A DNA stretch of 64,000 nt, from contig NZ_JAIZBH010000001.1 of NCBI RefSeq assembly GCF_022267375.1, positions 682,001 through 746,000 of the forward strand, written 5' to 3'. The position numbers were made by a program, and so were the translations under genes. The stretch comes from Leptospira sanjuanensis. GTDB taxonomy: Bacteria > Spirochaetota > Leptospiria > Leptospirales > Leptospiraceae. A model generated the notes under the pieces. That model had not been told where the DNA came from, made no database searches, and saw only the letters and a program-made list of their open reading frames with translations. Position 1 is the stretch's first letter. Each line of letters begins with the position of its first letter. Positions 39,172 through 52,024 of the stretch are shown here, one piece after another.

Positions 39172-39921
39172 TTACTGAGTAGTAGTCGTGCCGCCGCTCG
39201 GAATTACGTTCTTTGCGTTACAGTGAATGCTTCCCGTAATCGTTACGGACGTCCCTGAAGCCGAAGCCGTGGAAACGCAGGTTTGGTTGTCCTGCGTAAA
39301 ACACTGTTGTGTAGTCGTCACGGAAGTACAATTTACGTTGTCGGATGTGTAACACTGATTGAGAATTCCCGTGCTGGTGGAACTGCTGAGAAGTTTTCCC
39401 GTCAGGGAAATATCGATCTCCATGTATTGAAGCGTTTGTTGTTGAGCCGCGCCGCTGCTGCTCGCATATACGGGAATTCCGGATGATCCCCATTCCACCT
39501 TACCGACGTTACCAGTAACCGTTTTTGCGAAAGCCCCGCCGGAATAACTGAAGCCCTGTTGCGGATCCACGGATCCTTGATACTGGGCCGAGTCAAATTG
39601 AAACCGGAGGACAAGAGACTCTCCGGTCGTTTTCATGATCAATTGGCTTGTAATCGTATAACGGGTGTTACTTGTACCTGTGGTTCCCGTGGTGCCTGTG
39701 GTTCCCGTAGTACCGGTAGTTCCCGTGGAAGTGGTTCCGGGGACGGCTACTCCGCATGAGGAGATTTTATCGGGATCTACTTCTCCGTTGATGAAAATTA
39801 CGTTTCCGTCGGCGAGCAAAACCTTGAGGTCGACGTTATTTGAATCTTTCGAATTGGCGCAGCCAAAAAGAACAGCCGAAGCGAGGATGGAAGTAAAGAA
39901 TAAGGAATAAGAACGTTTCAT
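39172..39921 (-). CDS. Lipoprotein with Thr-Gly repeat linker
   Basis: The 249-residue protein has a lipoprotein signal peptide ending AVLFGC (Cys21). A short N-terminal domain with one Cys is followed by a T-G-T repeat linker (residues about 61-83), then a beta-rich domain with Ser/Thr/Gln-rich sequence and several Cys in the last third ([26 protein letters not shown]). I do not recognise the family. It is probably an outer-membrane or surface lipoprotein. The linker is encoded by a 9-bp repeat and could vary in length between strains. Confidence 0.75.
   Translation of the reverse strand: MKRSYSLFFTSILASAVLFGCANSKDSNNVDLKVLLADGNVIFINGEVDPDKISSCGVAVPGTTSTGTTGTTGTTGTTGTTGTSNTRYTITSQLIMKTTGESLVLRFQFDSAQYQGSVDPQQGFSYSGGAFAKTVTGNVGKVEWGSSGIPVYASSSGAAQQQTLQYMEIDISLTGKLLSSSTSTGILNQCYTSDNVNCTSVTTTQQCFTQDNQTCVSTASASGTSVTITGSIHCNAKNVIPSGGTTTTQ
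39673..39741 (-). repeat. 9-bp tandem repeat inside the lipoprotein gene
   Basis: Units such as GTGGTTCCC, GTGGTGCCT and GTAGTACCG (plus strand) follow each other for about seven copies. Each encodes Gly-Thr-Thr on the minus strand. The third codon positions have drifted, so the array is not perfectly clonal. Confidence 0.75.
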
Positions 39922-40100
39922 GATTTGCCTTTAGAATTCATACTGATCGAAAAGCGGATCGAGGTCAAGGATGAAATCGAAACGCCGCTTTCTGGTTTCG
40001 ACCTCTTTCCTAAAAGATCGTTCCCCGAACCTATAATTCTGAAACAAAATTTGAAAGAATGGTTTGACAGTTCGGAAAAATGGAATGAACTCCCCCGGCG

Positions 40101-41234
40101 ATGAAAATCGGTTCTCCTTCAGAAGAATATAAACCCGGAATTCTCGAGCGATGGGGAATCGGGATTTTGAACGATCTCGCGAAAAGAGACAAAAGATCCT
40201 TGGGAAGTTGGGATTCTCAGGAATTCGGATCGGGTTCCAAAAGGATCATCCGATGGACGGTGTTCTGGTCGCTTCAGACCGGATTCTGGACGACGTTCGC
40301 GATCATTCTAGTCGAAAAATTCTTCCCCGAAAATCCCGAACTCTGGTCTTCCGTCTTTCTGGAAAAATGGACTTGGACGGGACTCGCGCTTTTGCTCGGA
40401 ACCGTTTTGGAATTTTATCTTCTGTATCGGATCGGACTTGTCTCCGTATATCAGATGACGCGTCTCGCGGGTTTGGATCTTCAAGAAGATCCCGATTTGA
40501 TTACGGGAGTCACCAACCTTCTTTCGAGACTCGCTTTGGAAATTCCCGATCCCGATCTGAAACTTTTGGGAATCGATCCGTATCGGCTTACCAATAAACA
40601 AAGTCTTTTTCTCACCACTCTTCTTTACAAAGCGAAAGTGTTTCTTTCCAATCTCGTCGCTAAGATCATCATTCGGAAAATTCTCGCGCGAAATTCCTTT
40701 CGAGTTTACGCGGATTTCGTCGCCGCTCCGATTACGGCGCTTTGGGACGCGATCGTACTTTACATTATTCTAAAGGAGTTGAGAACGCGTCTTTTGACTC
40801 GGATCATTTCCAAGGAACTCGTCGAGGAGATTCTTTCCAGAAAAGACAAACTCAGTAAGGAAGCGATGATCGGTTGTATGACCGCGATCGGAAATTCGGT
40901 CGTGTTCACGCAGAGGTTCCATCCGAATCTCGAATACATTCTGATCAAACTTCACAAGGCGTTTCAGATCGAGGATTATCGGTTTCGTCTGGATGAATGG
41001 GAATCCTTCGAAAAAATCCTGAACGGTTTGGATCAAACGGAGAAGGATTTCTGTTTAAAAATTCTGAGTGTTACCTGCTGCTTTGACGGTAAGATCTCCT
41101 CTTTCGAGAGAAAACATCTTCCTCTCGTTTTCGGCAAGGACGCCGAGGAACGTTTGATTTGGGTGCAGAAATTGGCGGACGCGATCAACGACGGCGATTT
41201 GGAAAACGCGAGAATTCTCGCAAGGCTCGATTAG
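40101..41234 (+). CDS. Hypothetical membrane protein
   Basis: The 377-residue protein has membrane segments near 52-72 (VFWSLQTGFWTTFAIILV) and 93-113 (GLALLLGTVLEFYLLYRIGL), and further hydrophobic stretches near 210-225. The C-terminal half is soluble and helical (LDQTEKDFCLKILSVTCCFDGKISSFERKHLPLVFG), with a look of TerB-like or EF-hand-like helical domains; this is only an impression. I know similar unnamed proteins from Leptospira but no function. It lies ahead of the sensor kinase gene on the same strand, with a 138-base gap. Confidence 0.7.
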   Translation: MKIGSPSEEYKPGILERWGIGILNDLAKRDKRSLGSWDSQEFGSGSKRIIRWTVFWSLQTGFWTTFAIILVEKFFPENPELWSSVFLEKWTWTGLALLLGTVLEFYLLYRIGLVSVYQMTRLAGLDLQEDPDLITGVTNLLSRLALEIPDPDLKLLGIDPYRLTNKQSLFLTTLLYKAKVFLSNLVAKIIIRKILARNSFRVYADFVAAPITALWDAIVLYIILKELRTRLLTRIISKELVEEILSRKDKLSKEAMIGCMTAIGNSVVFTQRFHPNLEYILIKLHKAFQIEDYRFRLDEWESFEKILNGLDQTEKDFCLKILSVTCCFDGKISSFERKHLPLVFGKDAEERLIWVQKLADAINDGDLENARILARLD

Positions 41235-41372
41235 AAGATTCAAAAATGAATTCCGTCGTTGGGAATTTGATTTACAGTCTGTCTAATGATCCTCTAAGAT
41301 TTTTTTCCGATCTTCCCGTCCGCCTTTCGAGGCGAATTTCGTTTCGAAAACGATTGTTTGAATGAGGTAAGA

Positions 41373-44300
41373 ATGCTCGTTGTCATTCAGTGGCTTGAAT
41401 CCATTTTCGAATCGATTCCGCTTCCGATTCTTGAAATCTGGGGGCGCGTCGGATTCATATTAGGATTCGCTTTTATGATCTCCGCGTTTTCCGGAGTGAG
41501 CGTAAGGTTCGCAGGCGGTTGGACCTTGAAACGAGAAAGACAATCCTGGAATACGCAGGCTCTGTTGAGCATTCCGTTTACGTTCGTTTTGATTTTCGTC
41601 ACCGGTTATTTAGGCTCCTTTATCGTTTTGGTTCCCGGAGCGCAGACGTTCGAATCGCTAAAAGATCTTTCCGTTTTTCTTTGTATGCTGCTGTTCGGTT
41701 ATCCCGCGCTGATCGCGGTTCCGTTCGCCTACGGCCTTTCCGATTTGATCGAAGGAGTTCCTCCTCATTTTCTTTTCGATTGGTTGGTGGGATACTTTAT
41801 CAATCCTGCATGTTTTTGGATCGCGTATCGATTGATCGGTAGGAATCCCGATTTTACGAGATGGAGAACTTGGCTTCGTTATCTTCTTTTTGTCGCCGTC
41901 TTTATGGTCGTCGAACCGCAGTTATGGGGTTATATCTGTTCCAAACAATTCTCCCCTTCGATTTCCTATCGAAACATCACGCCGGCGTTGTTCTTTACCA
42001 CTTCGATCACTTGGGTCATCGCTCCGTTTGCGATGATGATCGCTCTTCCTTTGGCCCGCAAATACGGAATGTTTTGGGCGGAGATTCCCGGTCATGTCCG
42101 CGAATCCGATTTTAATTTTAAAACGTTCCGTTGGGAAAGAAAGGAAAGTCGATTTACGGACGAGACGACCACGATCGAAGGTTTGCCGATTCGTATGCTT
42201 CTCGTCGCTCCGTTCATTCTTTTGGTATTGGTGATGGTCGGAGCGACCGCGTATTTGAATCTCAAAAGTTCCGAGATGGCCGCGGATAAACTTGCGGGAA
42301 GACTGCATCAGGAAATTTCGGAAAACATCAATCTCCAGTTGGATCAATTTCTCGAAAAAAAACAACGGGAGAAGGAGGTCGTTCTTCTGAGCGGAATCAA
42401 CGATCTGTTGAAAACGACGAACGTAGCCGCCCACGGAAGAGCGATCATCGTGGATCGTTTCGGACAAGTGATCGGTTCCTCTAAGTCGTATCGAAAACGG
42501 GAAACTTCTCCGAGCTCGGACGAGGATCCCGTGATTCAAAACGCGATTCAGAAACTGCGGGATCAATTAGGAAATTTGAATGAACTTCGCAAGCCGCTTC
42601 AGTTTCAGTTCGACGTCGTGACCGCGAAACCCTTGGCGTTGGAAACGTGGATGACGCAGGCGACTCCGTACGAGGACAACGGCGGAAATCTGAATTGGAT
42701 TTTGATCACCGCGATTCCTTCGGCTTATTATTTGGAAGGGGTTCGGATCGGAAGCAGTCAATCGGCGATGGTGTTTGCGGTGGCGTTGACTTCTTCGCTT
42801 TTGATCGCGGCGTTTTTAGCCGGATTCGTAACCGCTCCCATACGGAGAATTTCGAACGCCAGCCGTGCGATGGCAAGGGGGGATTTTGCACAACGGGTTC
42901 CTGCGAGCCGATTGGAGGAATTAGGATCCTTATCGTTAACCTTCAATCACATGGCCGAACAATTGCAGGAATCCTTTCGAAGAACCAAGGCAAGCGAGGA
43001 ACAGTTCCGCGACCTTGTTGATACGACGCCCGGAATCGTATGGGAAGCGGACGCCGCCACGTTTACGTTCACGTTCGTGAGCCAGCAAGTTGTGGATATG
43101 CTCGGATATCAAACCGAGGAATGGAAACAGCCCGGATTTTGGGCGGAACATCTTCATCCGGACGATCGGGAATGGGCCGTTGAATTCTGCGTGCGCTGTA
43201 CGGGAAGAATGGAAGCCCACGATTTCGAATACAGATTTATGAAGAAGGACGGAAGCGTCGTTTGGCTTCGGGACATCGTAAAGGTGATCGTAAAAAACGA
43301 TCAGCCGAAGTGGCTTCGGGGCGTGATGGTGGACGTCACCGAAAAAAAACAGACCGAAGAGAAACTCGTCGAGAGGAATCAGTTCATCGAATCGATCCTC
43401 GACATTACTCCGGATATATTATATATTTATGATATAGAAGAAAAAAGGAACGTATACAGCAATAACGGGATCGAAGTCGTTCTCGGATATACGGTCGCGG
43501 AAATACAGGAGATGGGCGACAAAATTCTTCCCACATTGATGCCCGCGGAGGATTTTCAGAGATACGTGACGGAGATTCTTCCCCGTTATCAAAATGCGAG
43601 CGATAAAGATATTATAGAACATGAATATAGGATGATGCACAGCGACGGAAAGCTGCGCTGGCTCGTTTCGCGCGAACTGATCTATCACAGAAACCGAAAC
43701 GGCGGTCCGAAGCAGATCTTCGGCATTATCTACGATATAACGAAGAGCAAGGAAGCGGAAGAGACGATTCTCGATCTGAACGCGAATCTGGAACGGAAGA
43801 TCGATCTTAGAACGAAGGAACTCCGCAAATCCAACGCGGATCTTCGGGATGCCGTTGAAAATCTGGAACGGATCATGAAGGAATTGAAAGGCGCTCAGGA
43901 TCAGCTTTTGCTTTCGGAAAAACTCGCGGCGATCGGTCAGCTTGCGGCGGGAATGACGCACGAACTCAACACGCCTCTCGGAGCGATCACTTCTTCCAAC
44001 CGCGCCGTTTTGGAAATTCTGCAAAAAGATTTAAGGGAAATTCCGCAGATTCTCGCGGCGCTGAACAAAACGGAATCGGAGAGTTTCAATTTTCTATTGG
44101 AGGAAAGTCTCAAAGACGCGATTCAATCCGAAGTCATTCCCGATCGAAGTTTGAAAAAACAATTCAACCAGATGTTTAAGAACGCCGGATTCAAGGATTA
44201 CGAAGACGTAACCTCGGCCGTTCTGGATATCGGAGTGTATCGATTGGGTGAAAGGTTGGTCGATCTTCTACAGTCCGAAAAAAGGATGAGCGTCTTAACG

Positions 44301-44870
44301 GCCGTGGGTTCTCTGTCCACGATCGTTCGACTGAGCAATGTTATATCCGTGGCGAGCGGAAAAGCTTCGCACGTGGTCGAAGCTCTGAAAAATTATTTGA
44401 ATCCGGGCGGAAGCGATCAGGAAGAGGATATTTTTCCCGTAGATATAAAGTCGGAAATCGAAACGATTCTTACCCTATATCATACAAAAATCAAATACGG
44501 CGTGGAGATCGTGAAGGATTATCGTTCGGACGGGATTTGTCTCGGAAACGGCAACAAGCTCAATCAGGTTTGGATCAATCTCTTAAATAATGGTTTGCAA
44601 TCCATGAATTACCAAGGGAAGATTGAAATCCGCCTCGAAGAACAAGATTCATGGATTGTAACTTCCTTTACCGATTCGGGAGCCGGAATCCCGGAAGAAG
44701 TTAAGGACAAGATCTTCGAACCGTTTTTCACCACGAAAAAACAGGGGGAGGGGATCGGATTAGGATTGGATATCTGTAAAAAGATCATAGAGAAGATGGG
44801 CGGTAAAATAGAGTTTGAGAGCGTTCCAGGAAGAACAAAGTTCAGCGTGTGGTTGAAATCCGCACGTTAG
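41373..44870 (+). CDS. Membrane sensor histidine kinase with HAMP and two PAS domains
   Basis: I chose ATG 41373 because GAGG lies five bases ahead; the TTG at 41358 is in frame but unlikely. The 1165-residue protein starts with about seven membrane helices (residues 15-240), then an extracytoplasmic part, another membrane helix and a HAMP domain ([19 protein letters not shown]). Two PAS domains follow ([16 protein letters not shown] and [17 protein letters not shown]), then a coiled coil, an HisKA domain with His863 ([11 protein letters not shown]) and an HATPase domain ([22 protein letters not shown]). About 150 residues lie between the H box and the ATPase domain, an unusually long insert. 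The response regulator gene follows after 19 bases. Confidence 0.9.
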   Translation: MLVVIQWLESIFESIPLPILEIWGRVGFILGFAFMISAFSGVSVRFAGGWTLKRERQSWNTQALLSIPFTFVLIFVTGYLGSFIVLVPGAQTFESLKDLSVFLCMLLFGYPALIAVPFAYGLSDLIEGVPPHFLFDWLVGYFINPACFWIAYRLIGRNPDFTRWRTWLRYLLFVAVFMVVEPQLWGYICSKQFSPSISYRNITPALFFTTSITWVIAPFAMMIALPLARKYGMFWAEIPGHVRESDFNFKTFRWERKESRFTDETTTIEGLPIRMLLVAPFILLVLVMVGATAYLNLKSSEMAADKLAGRLHQEISENINLQLDQFLEKKQREKEVVLLSGINDLLKTTNVAAHGRAIIVDRFGQVIGSSKSYRKRETSPSSDEDPVIQNAIQKLRDQLGNLNELRKPLQFQFDVVTAKPLALETWMTQATPYEDNGGNLNWILITAIPSAYYLEGVRIGSSQSAMVFAVALTSSLLIAAFLAGFVTAPIRRISNASRAMARGDFAQRVPASRLEELGSLSLTFNHMAEQLQESFRRTKASEEQFRDLVDTTPGIVWEADAATFTFTFVSQQVVDMLGYQTEEWKQPGFWAEHLHPDDREWAVEFCVRCTGRMEAHDFEYRFMKKDGSVVWLRDIVKVIVKNDQPKWLRGVMVDVTEKKQTEEKLVERNQFIESILDITPDILYIYDIEEKRNVYSNNGIEVVLGYTVAEIQEMGDKILPTLMPAEDFQRYVTEILPRYQNASDKDIIEHEYRMMHSDGKLRWLVSRELIYHRNRNGGPKQIFGIIYDITKSKEAEETILDLNANLERKIDLRTKELRKSNADLRDAVENLERIMKELKGAQDQLLLSEKLAAIGQLAAGMTHELNTPLGAITSSNRAVLEILQKDLREIPQILAALNKTESESFNFLLEESLKDAIQSEVIPDRSLKKQFNQMFKNAGFKDYEDVTSAVLDIGVYRLGERLVDLLQSEKRMSVLTAVGSLSTIVRLSNVISVASGKASHVVEALKNYLNPGGSDQEEDIFPVDIKSEIETILTLYHTKIKYGVEIVKDYRSDGICLGNGNKLNQVWINLLNNGLQSMNYQGKIEIRLEEQDSWIVTSFTDSGAGIPEEVKDKIFEPFFTTKKQGEGIGLGLDICKKIIEKMGGKIEFESVPGRTKFSVWLKSAR

Positions 44871-44889
44871 GAAAAATGGAGAAGATCTT

Positions 44890-45297
44890 TTGAATGATAC
44901 TTTAAAAAATAACGCGATTCTTTGTGTGGACGACGAACCGATCATTTTGATCGCGTTAAAGCAGGAACTAAAAAAACAATTCGGGAACGAGTTTCAATAC
45001 GAGACAGCGATCAATGCGAACGAGGCGTTGGAGGTCGTGGACGAACTCGTCGGAAACGGAATCAACGTGATTCTCATTCTTTCCGATTGGCGTATGCCCG
45101 GAATCAAGGGAGACGAATTCTTAATTTTGGTTCATCAAAAATATCCCGATATCCAGTCCATATTGATTACGGGTCATGTGGACGAAGCCGCCGTGGAACG
45201 AGTCAAAAAAGAAGCGGGCACATATGCGGTTCTTCCGAAACCTTGGGACCCGAAACAACTCGCGGACGCGGTGAAGGTTTGTTGTAATCGAAATTAA
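44890..45297 (+). CDS. Stand-alone response regulator receiver protein
   Basis: The 135-residue protein is a single receiver domain: CVDDEP, phosphoacceptor Asp66 in [12 protein letters not shown] and the conserved Lys in LPKPWDP. It has no output domain, so it probably works by protein contact, as CheY-like proteins do. The start is TTG with GGAGAAG ahead; no in-frame ATG is available. Its place right after the sensor kinase marks it as the likely partner. Confidence 0.9.
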   Translation: MNDTLKNNAILCVDDEPIILIALKQELKKQFGNEFQYETAINANEALEVVDELVGNGINVILILSDWRMPGIKGDEFLILVHQKYPDIQSILITGHVDEAAVERVKKEAGTYAVLPKPWDPKQLADAVKVCCNRN

Positions 45298-45406
45298 TTC
45301 GACATCGTTTTGAGCGGAAGAATCGAACCTTTGAAATTTCAATTGCAGCCCTCCTCAAGTCCCAAGACCTTGTAATCAAAAGACGGCGACTCTTTGGGAG
45401 AATCGA

Positions 45407-46429
<1,023 letters not shown>

Positions 46430-46468
46430 GGTTTCAGGATCGTATCATTGACGAAACGAAATCGAAGA

Positions 46469-47239
<771 letters not shown>

Positions 47240-48991
47240 TCAGACTTTCCCTTTATTTCCCAGGATGAACGTTAGACGAAATCCGATCGCCAGAATACAG
47301 AGAATCCAAATCCCGGCGTTTCCGATCTTCGTATAAACGGTCGAGACGGACGAATCGAGGCGGATCGAAAACGTTCGGATCGACGTTTCGTGAAAACCGA
47401 TCGGATGAATCAGCGCAATTCCCCTCGCATCCCAAACTTCCGTAATTCCCGAAACAGTCGAGCGGATGAGAGGACGGCCGGTTTCGATCGCCCGTAAACG
47501 GACGGTTCCCGAATGTTGATGGGCTTCCAATTCGGAATCGAACCACGAGTCGTTCGTGATGTTGATGAGAATTTCCGGTTTTTCTCCGGCTTTGAAGTAA
47601 TCCAAAACGAGTTCGGTGAACATCGCTTCGTAACACAGCAAAGGAAGAATGGAATACGAATATTCTGAATTTTGAATTTTCTCTAGTTGTGCGGTTTCCG
47701 AGGCGAACGAGGATCGGAATCGGTTCGGATCGTCCATACGGGAAATATCCTCCGGTTCGGGAGCGGCGATCGGTTTTGTTCTCCGGATCGGATTTCCGAT
47801 TAACAATCTCGGAGTTTCGCCGGGAACATAACGGGAAGTTTCCCGAAAGACGGAACGTAAAAACGGAAGTTGTTCTTCCAGCGGAAGATATTCTCCGAAC
47901 GCGAGAAGTCTTCTTTTGTTATACCGTTCCACGCTCCCATCCAAATTTTTGAAAAGGGAAATCTGGTTTCTTAGTTTTCCGTGATCCATGTTGAGTTCGT
48001 TATAGAGAACGTCGGCTCCGGTCTGTCTGGAAAGATACAAAATCAACCCTTCCATCGTGGAAGAATAGATATGATCTTTGCGGTTCTCTTCCGAATCGAT
48101 CGTTCCGTGAAAGGGAATCGAGGATTCTGGGATCACGATCAAGGACGGAGTACGTTCCGAGGACATGCTTCCCTGCAAAGCCAAGGAAAGAACCTTACTC
48201 ATCGTCGCGCTTAAAAAACCCGAATCCGCCTTGAGATCCTTGGTGCCGGGAGAAGTGTCCGGTTGTATGACGACCACGGAAAGTTCCTTCGGTTGCACTT
48301 CGTTTAACGACGCAACCGCGTAGCCGATTCTGTAAAGACCGTATGCGTAAATGAAAACGATTCCGACGGCGCCTGCGGCGGAGATTCGAAATTCTTTCGT
48401 ATCTCTTTTTCGAATCGACGATAATAATATTAGAAAAACGGAAGATAGAAAGAGCAAAAGAAAACTCAAACCGTAGACGCCCGCGATCGAAGCGAATTGT
48501 TCGAACACGATCGAACCGGAAACCAAATTTCCCCAATACCAGGGGAATATCTGATAGGTGAGCAGGTCCGCGAGAGCGCCCGCCGCCGGAAATACGAGCA
48601 ATACCCAGGGATTTTCGATCGATCCTAATTTAGAAAATCGGAATAGAATATAGAACGGAAAAAACTTAAGATGCGAAATGATTCCGTAAAACAAAAAGAA
48701 CAGAATGGAAACGACCGGACCCGTTCCCGCGATTCTTGAAACCGCGCCCGGAATCCAAGGAAAGGTCGTGTAGTTTAAAATTTGGGAAAGAATCAAGAGC
48801 CAAAGCGACGCCTTCCAAAACGGTTCCTTGTCGAGGGAAAGGAATAAAAACAGACAGGAGATCGATGCAAGAATTCCCGCGGTTAAGAATGAAAAAGGGG
48901 AAAGTCCCAAAAGGGTTCCGAATCCGACTCCGAGACAAAGTAGGAGCCGGTATTGGATGGAATCTTTCGGGATAAAACTCTGCAGGTTCAA
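47240..48991 (-). CDS. lnt: Apolipoprotein N-acyltransferase
   Basis: The 583-residue enzyme has about seven to eight membrane helices followed by a nitrilase-like domain. The catalytic triad is visible: Glu in VVIPESSIPFH, Lys in RYNKRRLLAFGEYLPL and Cys in LLCYEAMF. It transfers the third fatty acid to the N-terminal Cys of diacylated lipoproteins at the periplasmic face of the inner membrane. It overlaps the upstream gene by four bases (ATGA) and touches the downstream exonuclease gene. Confidence 0.93.
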   Translation of the reverse strand: MNLQSFIPKDSIQYRLLLCLGVGFGTLLGLSPFSFLTAGILASISCLFLFLSLDKEPFWKASLWLLILSQILNYTTFPWIPGAVSRIAGTGPVVSILFFLFYGIISHLKFFPFYILFRFSKLGSIENPWVLLVFPAAGALADLLTYQIFPWYWGNLVSGSIVFEQFASIAGVYGLSFLLLFLSSVFLILLSSIRKRDTKEFRISAAGAVGIVFIYAYGLYRIGYAVASLNEVQPKELSVVVIQPDTSPGTKDLKADSGFLSATMSKVLSLALQGSMSSERTPSLIVIPESSIPFHGTIDSEENRKDHIYSSTMEGLILYLSRQTGADVLYNELNMDHGKLRNQISLFKNLDGSVERYNKRRLLAFGEYLPLEEQLPFLRSVFRETSRYVPGETPRLLIGNPIRRTKPIAAPEPEDISRMDDPNRFRSSFASETAQLEKIQNSEYSYSILPLLCYEAMFTELVLDYFKAGEKPEILINITNDSWFDSELEAHQHSGTVRLRAIETGRPLIRSTVSGITEVWDARGIALIHPIGFHETSIRTFSIRLDSSVSTVYTKIGNAGIWILCILAIGFRLTFILGNKGKV

Positions 48992-50040
48992 TTTTGGTTT
49001 TTCTTCATCTCCTCTTCGTATTTCAGTCTTCTTGAATATTCTTCCGCTTCTTCTTTGCCTAAATTTTTAATCCGAATTTCCATCAGAGCCTTTTCTCTCG
49101 CTTCTCCCTTTACGTTCGAATTTTTTTGAGCCCAGTCGGCTTCTTCGTTTTGGGTTTGTTTTTCCTTCTTTTCCCGTTCTTCGATTTCCTTATAAACGGC
49201 GTCCATACGATCGGCTCCGTCCTTGCCGAAGTATTTTTCGCGAATACTTCTCGTTTTGCTGTTGCGATCGGACGAACTCATCTTCGTCAGTTCTTTGTCC
49301 CGTAAGAACATTTCGGTTTCGTATGTATTGTATTTCGGCTCTCTCGTCTTTACGGTATTGTAATATTGCCCGTAGACATTTTTTCGATATTCTTCGTATT
49401 TCTGCATCCGTTGATCGCCGTTTAAGGATTCGGTGTCCTTCAGAAAACCGCCGAGGGAATCCCGGTAGGTTTCCTCCGCTTCTTCCATACCGAAGATAAG
49501 TTTTGCGTCGTTTTCGGAAAAGAATTCCCTTCTCTTCTTCTTAACGAGTTCGTATTTTTCGGCGCGGCTGAGTTTGTCCGAAAGTTCGAATTCGCGCATC
49601 GTCGTTTCGTAACGCAGATAACCGGAAAACAGTTTCATCAGATATTCCGCGTCTTTGCCGGAGTAATGATCCGCGATGAAGGCCCGGATGATTTCGTTGC
49701 ACTGTTCGTAGACGACGTTTTCGGGGCACTGTCTTCGCAATCCCCAAAGTTCCGAGACAAGATTGACTTCTCCCGTCGTCGCATATTGGATGAGATCGTC
49801 GAAGGAAAGCCAGTTTCCGTTTTCATCGAAGATCCTTCTCGAAGTGTCGACGACCGCTTGGTTTAAAACCCATTCTCCCGATTCGTTGCGCTGCAGCGTG
49901 AACTCGGCGTCCTCTCCGGTCGAAGAGCCGCCGGGGCCTTTGCCTCCGCTGAAAAAGACGAACCAGACCAATGCGATGACGATCACGCCGATTAAACCGA
50001 CGACTATGGGGAATGTAATTCTTTCCTGGAGAGATTTCAT
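48988..50040 (-). CDS. Membrane-anchored helical protein, possible lipase-chaperone-like
   Basis: I chose ATG 50040 (MKSLQERITF) over the longer frame from 50121 because the membrane anchor (FPIVVGLIGVIVIALVWFVFF) then lies at the N-terminus. The 350-residue protein has one anchor and a long charged helical periplasmic part. Phrases such as SRRIFDENGNWLSFDDLIQY and KRREFFSENDAKLIFGMEEAEETYRDS weakly recall lipase chaperones (LifO), which clamp a secreted lipase with long helices. No lipase gene is nearby. It is the first gene of the operon with lnt. Confidence 0.65.
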   Translation of the reverse strand: MKSLQERITFPIVVGLIGVIVIALVWFVFFSGGKGPGGSSTGEDAEFTLQRNESGEWVLNQAVVDTSRRIFDENGNWLSFDDLIQYATTGEVNLVSELWGLRRQCPENVVYEQCNEIIRAFIADHYSGKDAEYLMKLFSGYLRYETTMREFELSDKLSRAEKYELVKKKRREFFSENDAKLIFGMEEAEETYRDSLGGFLKDTESLNGDQRMQKYEEYRKNVYGQYYNTVKTREPKYNTYETEMFLRDKELTKMSSSDRNSKTRSIREKYFGKDGADRMDAVYKEIEEREKKEKQTQNEEADWAQKNSNVKGEAREKALMEIRIKNLGKEEAEEYSRRLKYEEEMKKNQN

Positions 50041-50125
50041 GGACCTGTGATTCTTAAAAAATTCTTTCTCAAGGCAAACCTTTTTTGTTTTTTCCGAGAA
50101 TGCGTTCGGATGAAATGACAATGAA

Positions 50126-51148
50126 GTGCAACAGAAAAGACCGATTCTTTATTACCCTCAAGGAACCACGGGAGCCGAGAAAATTTTTTCCGGATTTACG
50201 AAATTGGAAGTGCGATCGTATCCGATCGAACGGATCGGAGAATTGGTTTCGGAAAATCCGGAAGTTTTGATCGCGAATACACGGTTGAAAGTGAATGCGG
50301 AAAACGTCCGCAAGTTTCCTTCGGTGAGAATTTTCGCGACCGTAAGTTCGGGCACCGATCACGTGGACTTCAATTCTCTGAAAGAATCCGGTAAGATCTT
50401 TCTCAACGCCCCCGGATGCAACGCGGGTTCCGTCGCCGAATACTGTTATGCGGGATTGACGGGTCGGTTTTCCGAATCCGAACTGAAAACCAAAACGGTC
50501 GGAATGATCGGTCACGGAAATACGGGAAAAGAATTTCATAAAATTCTAATATCGAAAGGGATCGACTCCGTTTTTTACGATCCGTTTTACAAGGCCGAGT
50601 CCGCGCCTCTCGAAGAAGTTCTGCGGAGTTCCGTGTTGAGTTATCACGTTCCCTTGACCAAGGACGGGTTCGAACCCACGTATCGGTTCGTTTCCGAAAC
50701 CCTGATCGATTCCCTGCGACCGGGAACCGTCTTTATCAACACGAGTCGGGGAGAAATTCTTTCTCCGAAGGCGTTCGAACGACTGATTGCAAGAAATGAT
50801 ATATTCAAAATATTAGATGTGTTTGATCCGGAACCTCCCGCCGAAGAAACCGGCAGGATTCTTGCGGAAACTACCCAATCCGTTTTTACTCCGCATATCG
50901 CCGGTTACAGTCAGTTGGGAAGAATCAGCGGAACGTATCGTGTCGCCGAAAAATTATCGATTTTGTATCAAGATCGCCCTTTGCCTCCCTTGGAATCCTT
51001 TTTACAGACTTCCGGAGAATTTAAAACTTCGACCTTTTTAAAGGAAGAAGACGCCCTCTTGCGCGATTCTTGGCGCAACGGCGACCGGGGATATTTCGAA
51101 AGAAGAAGAAATTCCTATCCGATCCGTTTGGATTGGGGTTTGGTTTGA
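50126..51148 (+). CDS. D-2-hydroxyacid dehydrogenase, erythronate-4-phosphate dehydrogenase (PdxB)-like
   Basis: The 340-residue protein shows the PdxB-type order: VSSGTDHVDFN, NAPGCNAGSVAEYCYAGL, the NAD-binding GMIGHGNTGKEF, YHVPLTKDGFEPTYRF, PGTVFINTSRGE and LDVFDPEPP, with His in TPHIAGYS. PdxB oxidises 4-phospho-D-erythronate in vitamin B6 synthesis; a different 2-hydroxyacid substrate is possible. The start is GTG 50126; no in-frame ATG is available close by, and the ribosome site is weak. It is divergent from the lnt operon, with 85 bases between the starts. Confidence 0.82.
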   Translation: MQQKRPILYYPQGTTGAEKIFSGFTKLEVRSYPIERIGELVSENPEVLIANTRLKVNAENVRKFPSVRIFATVSSGTDHVDFNSLKESGKIFLNAPGCNAGSVAEYCYAGLTGRFSESELKTKTVGMIGHGNTGKEFHKILISKGIDSVFYDPFYKAESAPLEEVLRSSVLSYHVPLTKDGFEPTYRFVSETLIDSLRPGTVFINTSRGEILSPKAFERLIARNDIFKILDVFDPEPPAEETGRILAETTQSVFTPHIAGYSQLGRISGTYRVAEKLSILYQDRPLPPLESFLQTSGEFKTSTFLKEEDALLRDSWRNGDRGYFERRRNSYPIRLDWGLV

Positions 51149-51203
51149 GAGGAATGTTGTCGGAACAAAAACAGAATTTTCTTTATAGCGGGATTCCGGA
51201 AAT

Positions 51204-51962
51204 ATGAAGCAATTTTTGATTTGGAACGATTTCGCTACTTATCGCGGAGATGGATTTTCAACCCTGCGTCACAGCCATTTTTACATTCAGATAAGTTTAC
51301 CCGATTCCGGTCGCGTTCAATTGCGCAATCGCGACGGGGAATGGAAGACATACAACGCGGTTTTTATTCCGTCGGGTGTGAGCCACGAAATGCGGAAAGT
51401 GGAAGGCAATTTGACGTTGTTGTTTTTAGATCCTTTGACAACGGGCTATCATCTTTTTTACGAAAGAAGTCTGGCCGCCAATCACTCCGCATTCGAAGTC
51501 GGAGATATATTTACGGATCAAAGAAAGGATCGGATCGCGTCCATCGTTCAAACGTCCGATGCGGACGCGCGCTCGCAACTTCTTGAAATTCTAAACAAGG
51601 ATTTTCCGATGAGAACGAAAGGAGAATTGGACGAGCGCATTCAAAAAAGTATTTCCAATGCGGAACTGGAGGATTTCTCTCTTGCCCGTTTGGCGTTTGA
51701 CGCTCGATTGTCCGTCGAACGGTTTCGTCATCTTTTCAGACAGGAAACCGGCGTTCCGTTTTCCGCGTATCGTCTATGGTTAAAAACGAAAAAGGCAGTC
51801 GATCACCTGGGAAGTCGTCCTCACTTGCTCGACGCGGCGCATGAAGGAGGATTCGCGGATCAATCCCATTTTACGCGCATCTTTCGCCGTTCTTTCGGAG
51901 TGAGTCCCTCGGACTTTACGAAAAAAGAAGAACCGTTTCGCGCGATCTTCTTTTCAAAATAG
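51204..51962 (+). CDS. AraC-family transcriptional regulator
   Basis: The 252-residue protein has an N-terminal cupin-like sensing domain (LRHSHFYIQISLPDSGRV, NAVFIPSGVSHEM) and a C-terminal double helix-turn-helix (LARLAFDARLSVERFRHLFRQETGVPFSAYRL and EGGFADQSHFTRIFRRSFGVSPSDF). The ligand and targets are unknown. It lies between the dehydrogenase and the acyl-CoA ligase on the same strand and may control one of them. Confidence 0.9.
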   Translation: MKQFLIWNDFATYRGDGFSTLRHSHFYIQISLPDSGRVQLRNRDGEWKTYNAVFIPSGVSHEMRKVEGNLTLLFLDPLTTGYHLFYERSLAANHSAFEVGDIFTDQRKDRIASIVQTSDADARSQLLEILNKDFPMRTKGELDERIQKSISNAELEDFSLARLAFDARLSVERFRHLFRQETGVPFSAYRLWLKTKKAVDHLGSRPHLLDAAHEGGFADQSHFTRIFRRSFGVSPSDFTKKEEPFRAIFFSK

Positions 51963-52024
51963 CCGCTGCGTTCAAGACGATTTTCCCGAAATTGAATATC
52001 GTTTCGATATTGGAGAGAGGGAAA

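Noticed and set aside
41358..41372. TTG start for the sensor kinase, five codons upstream
   Set aside because: The ATG at 41373 has GAGG at a good distance; the TTG has none.
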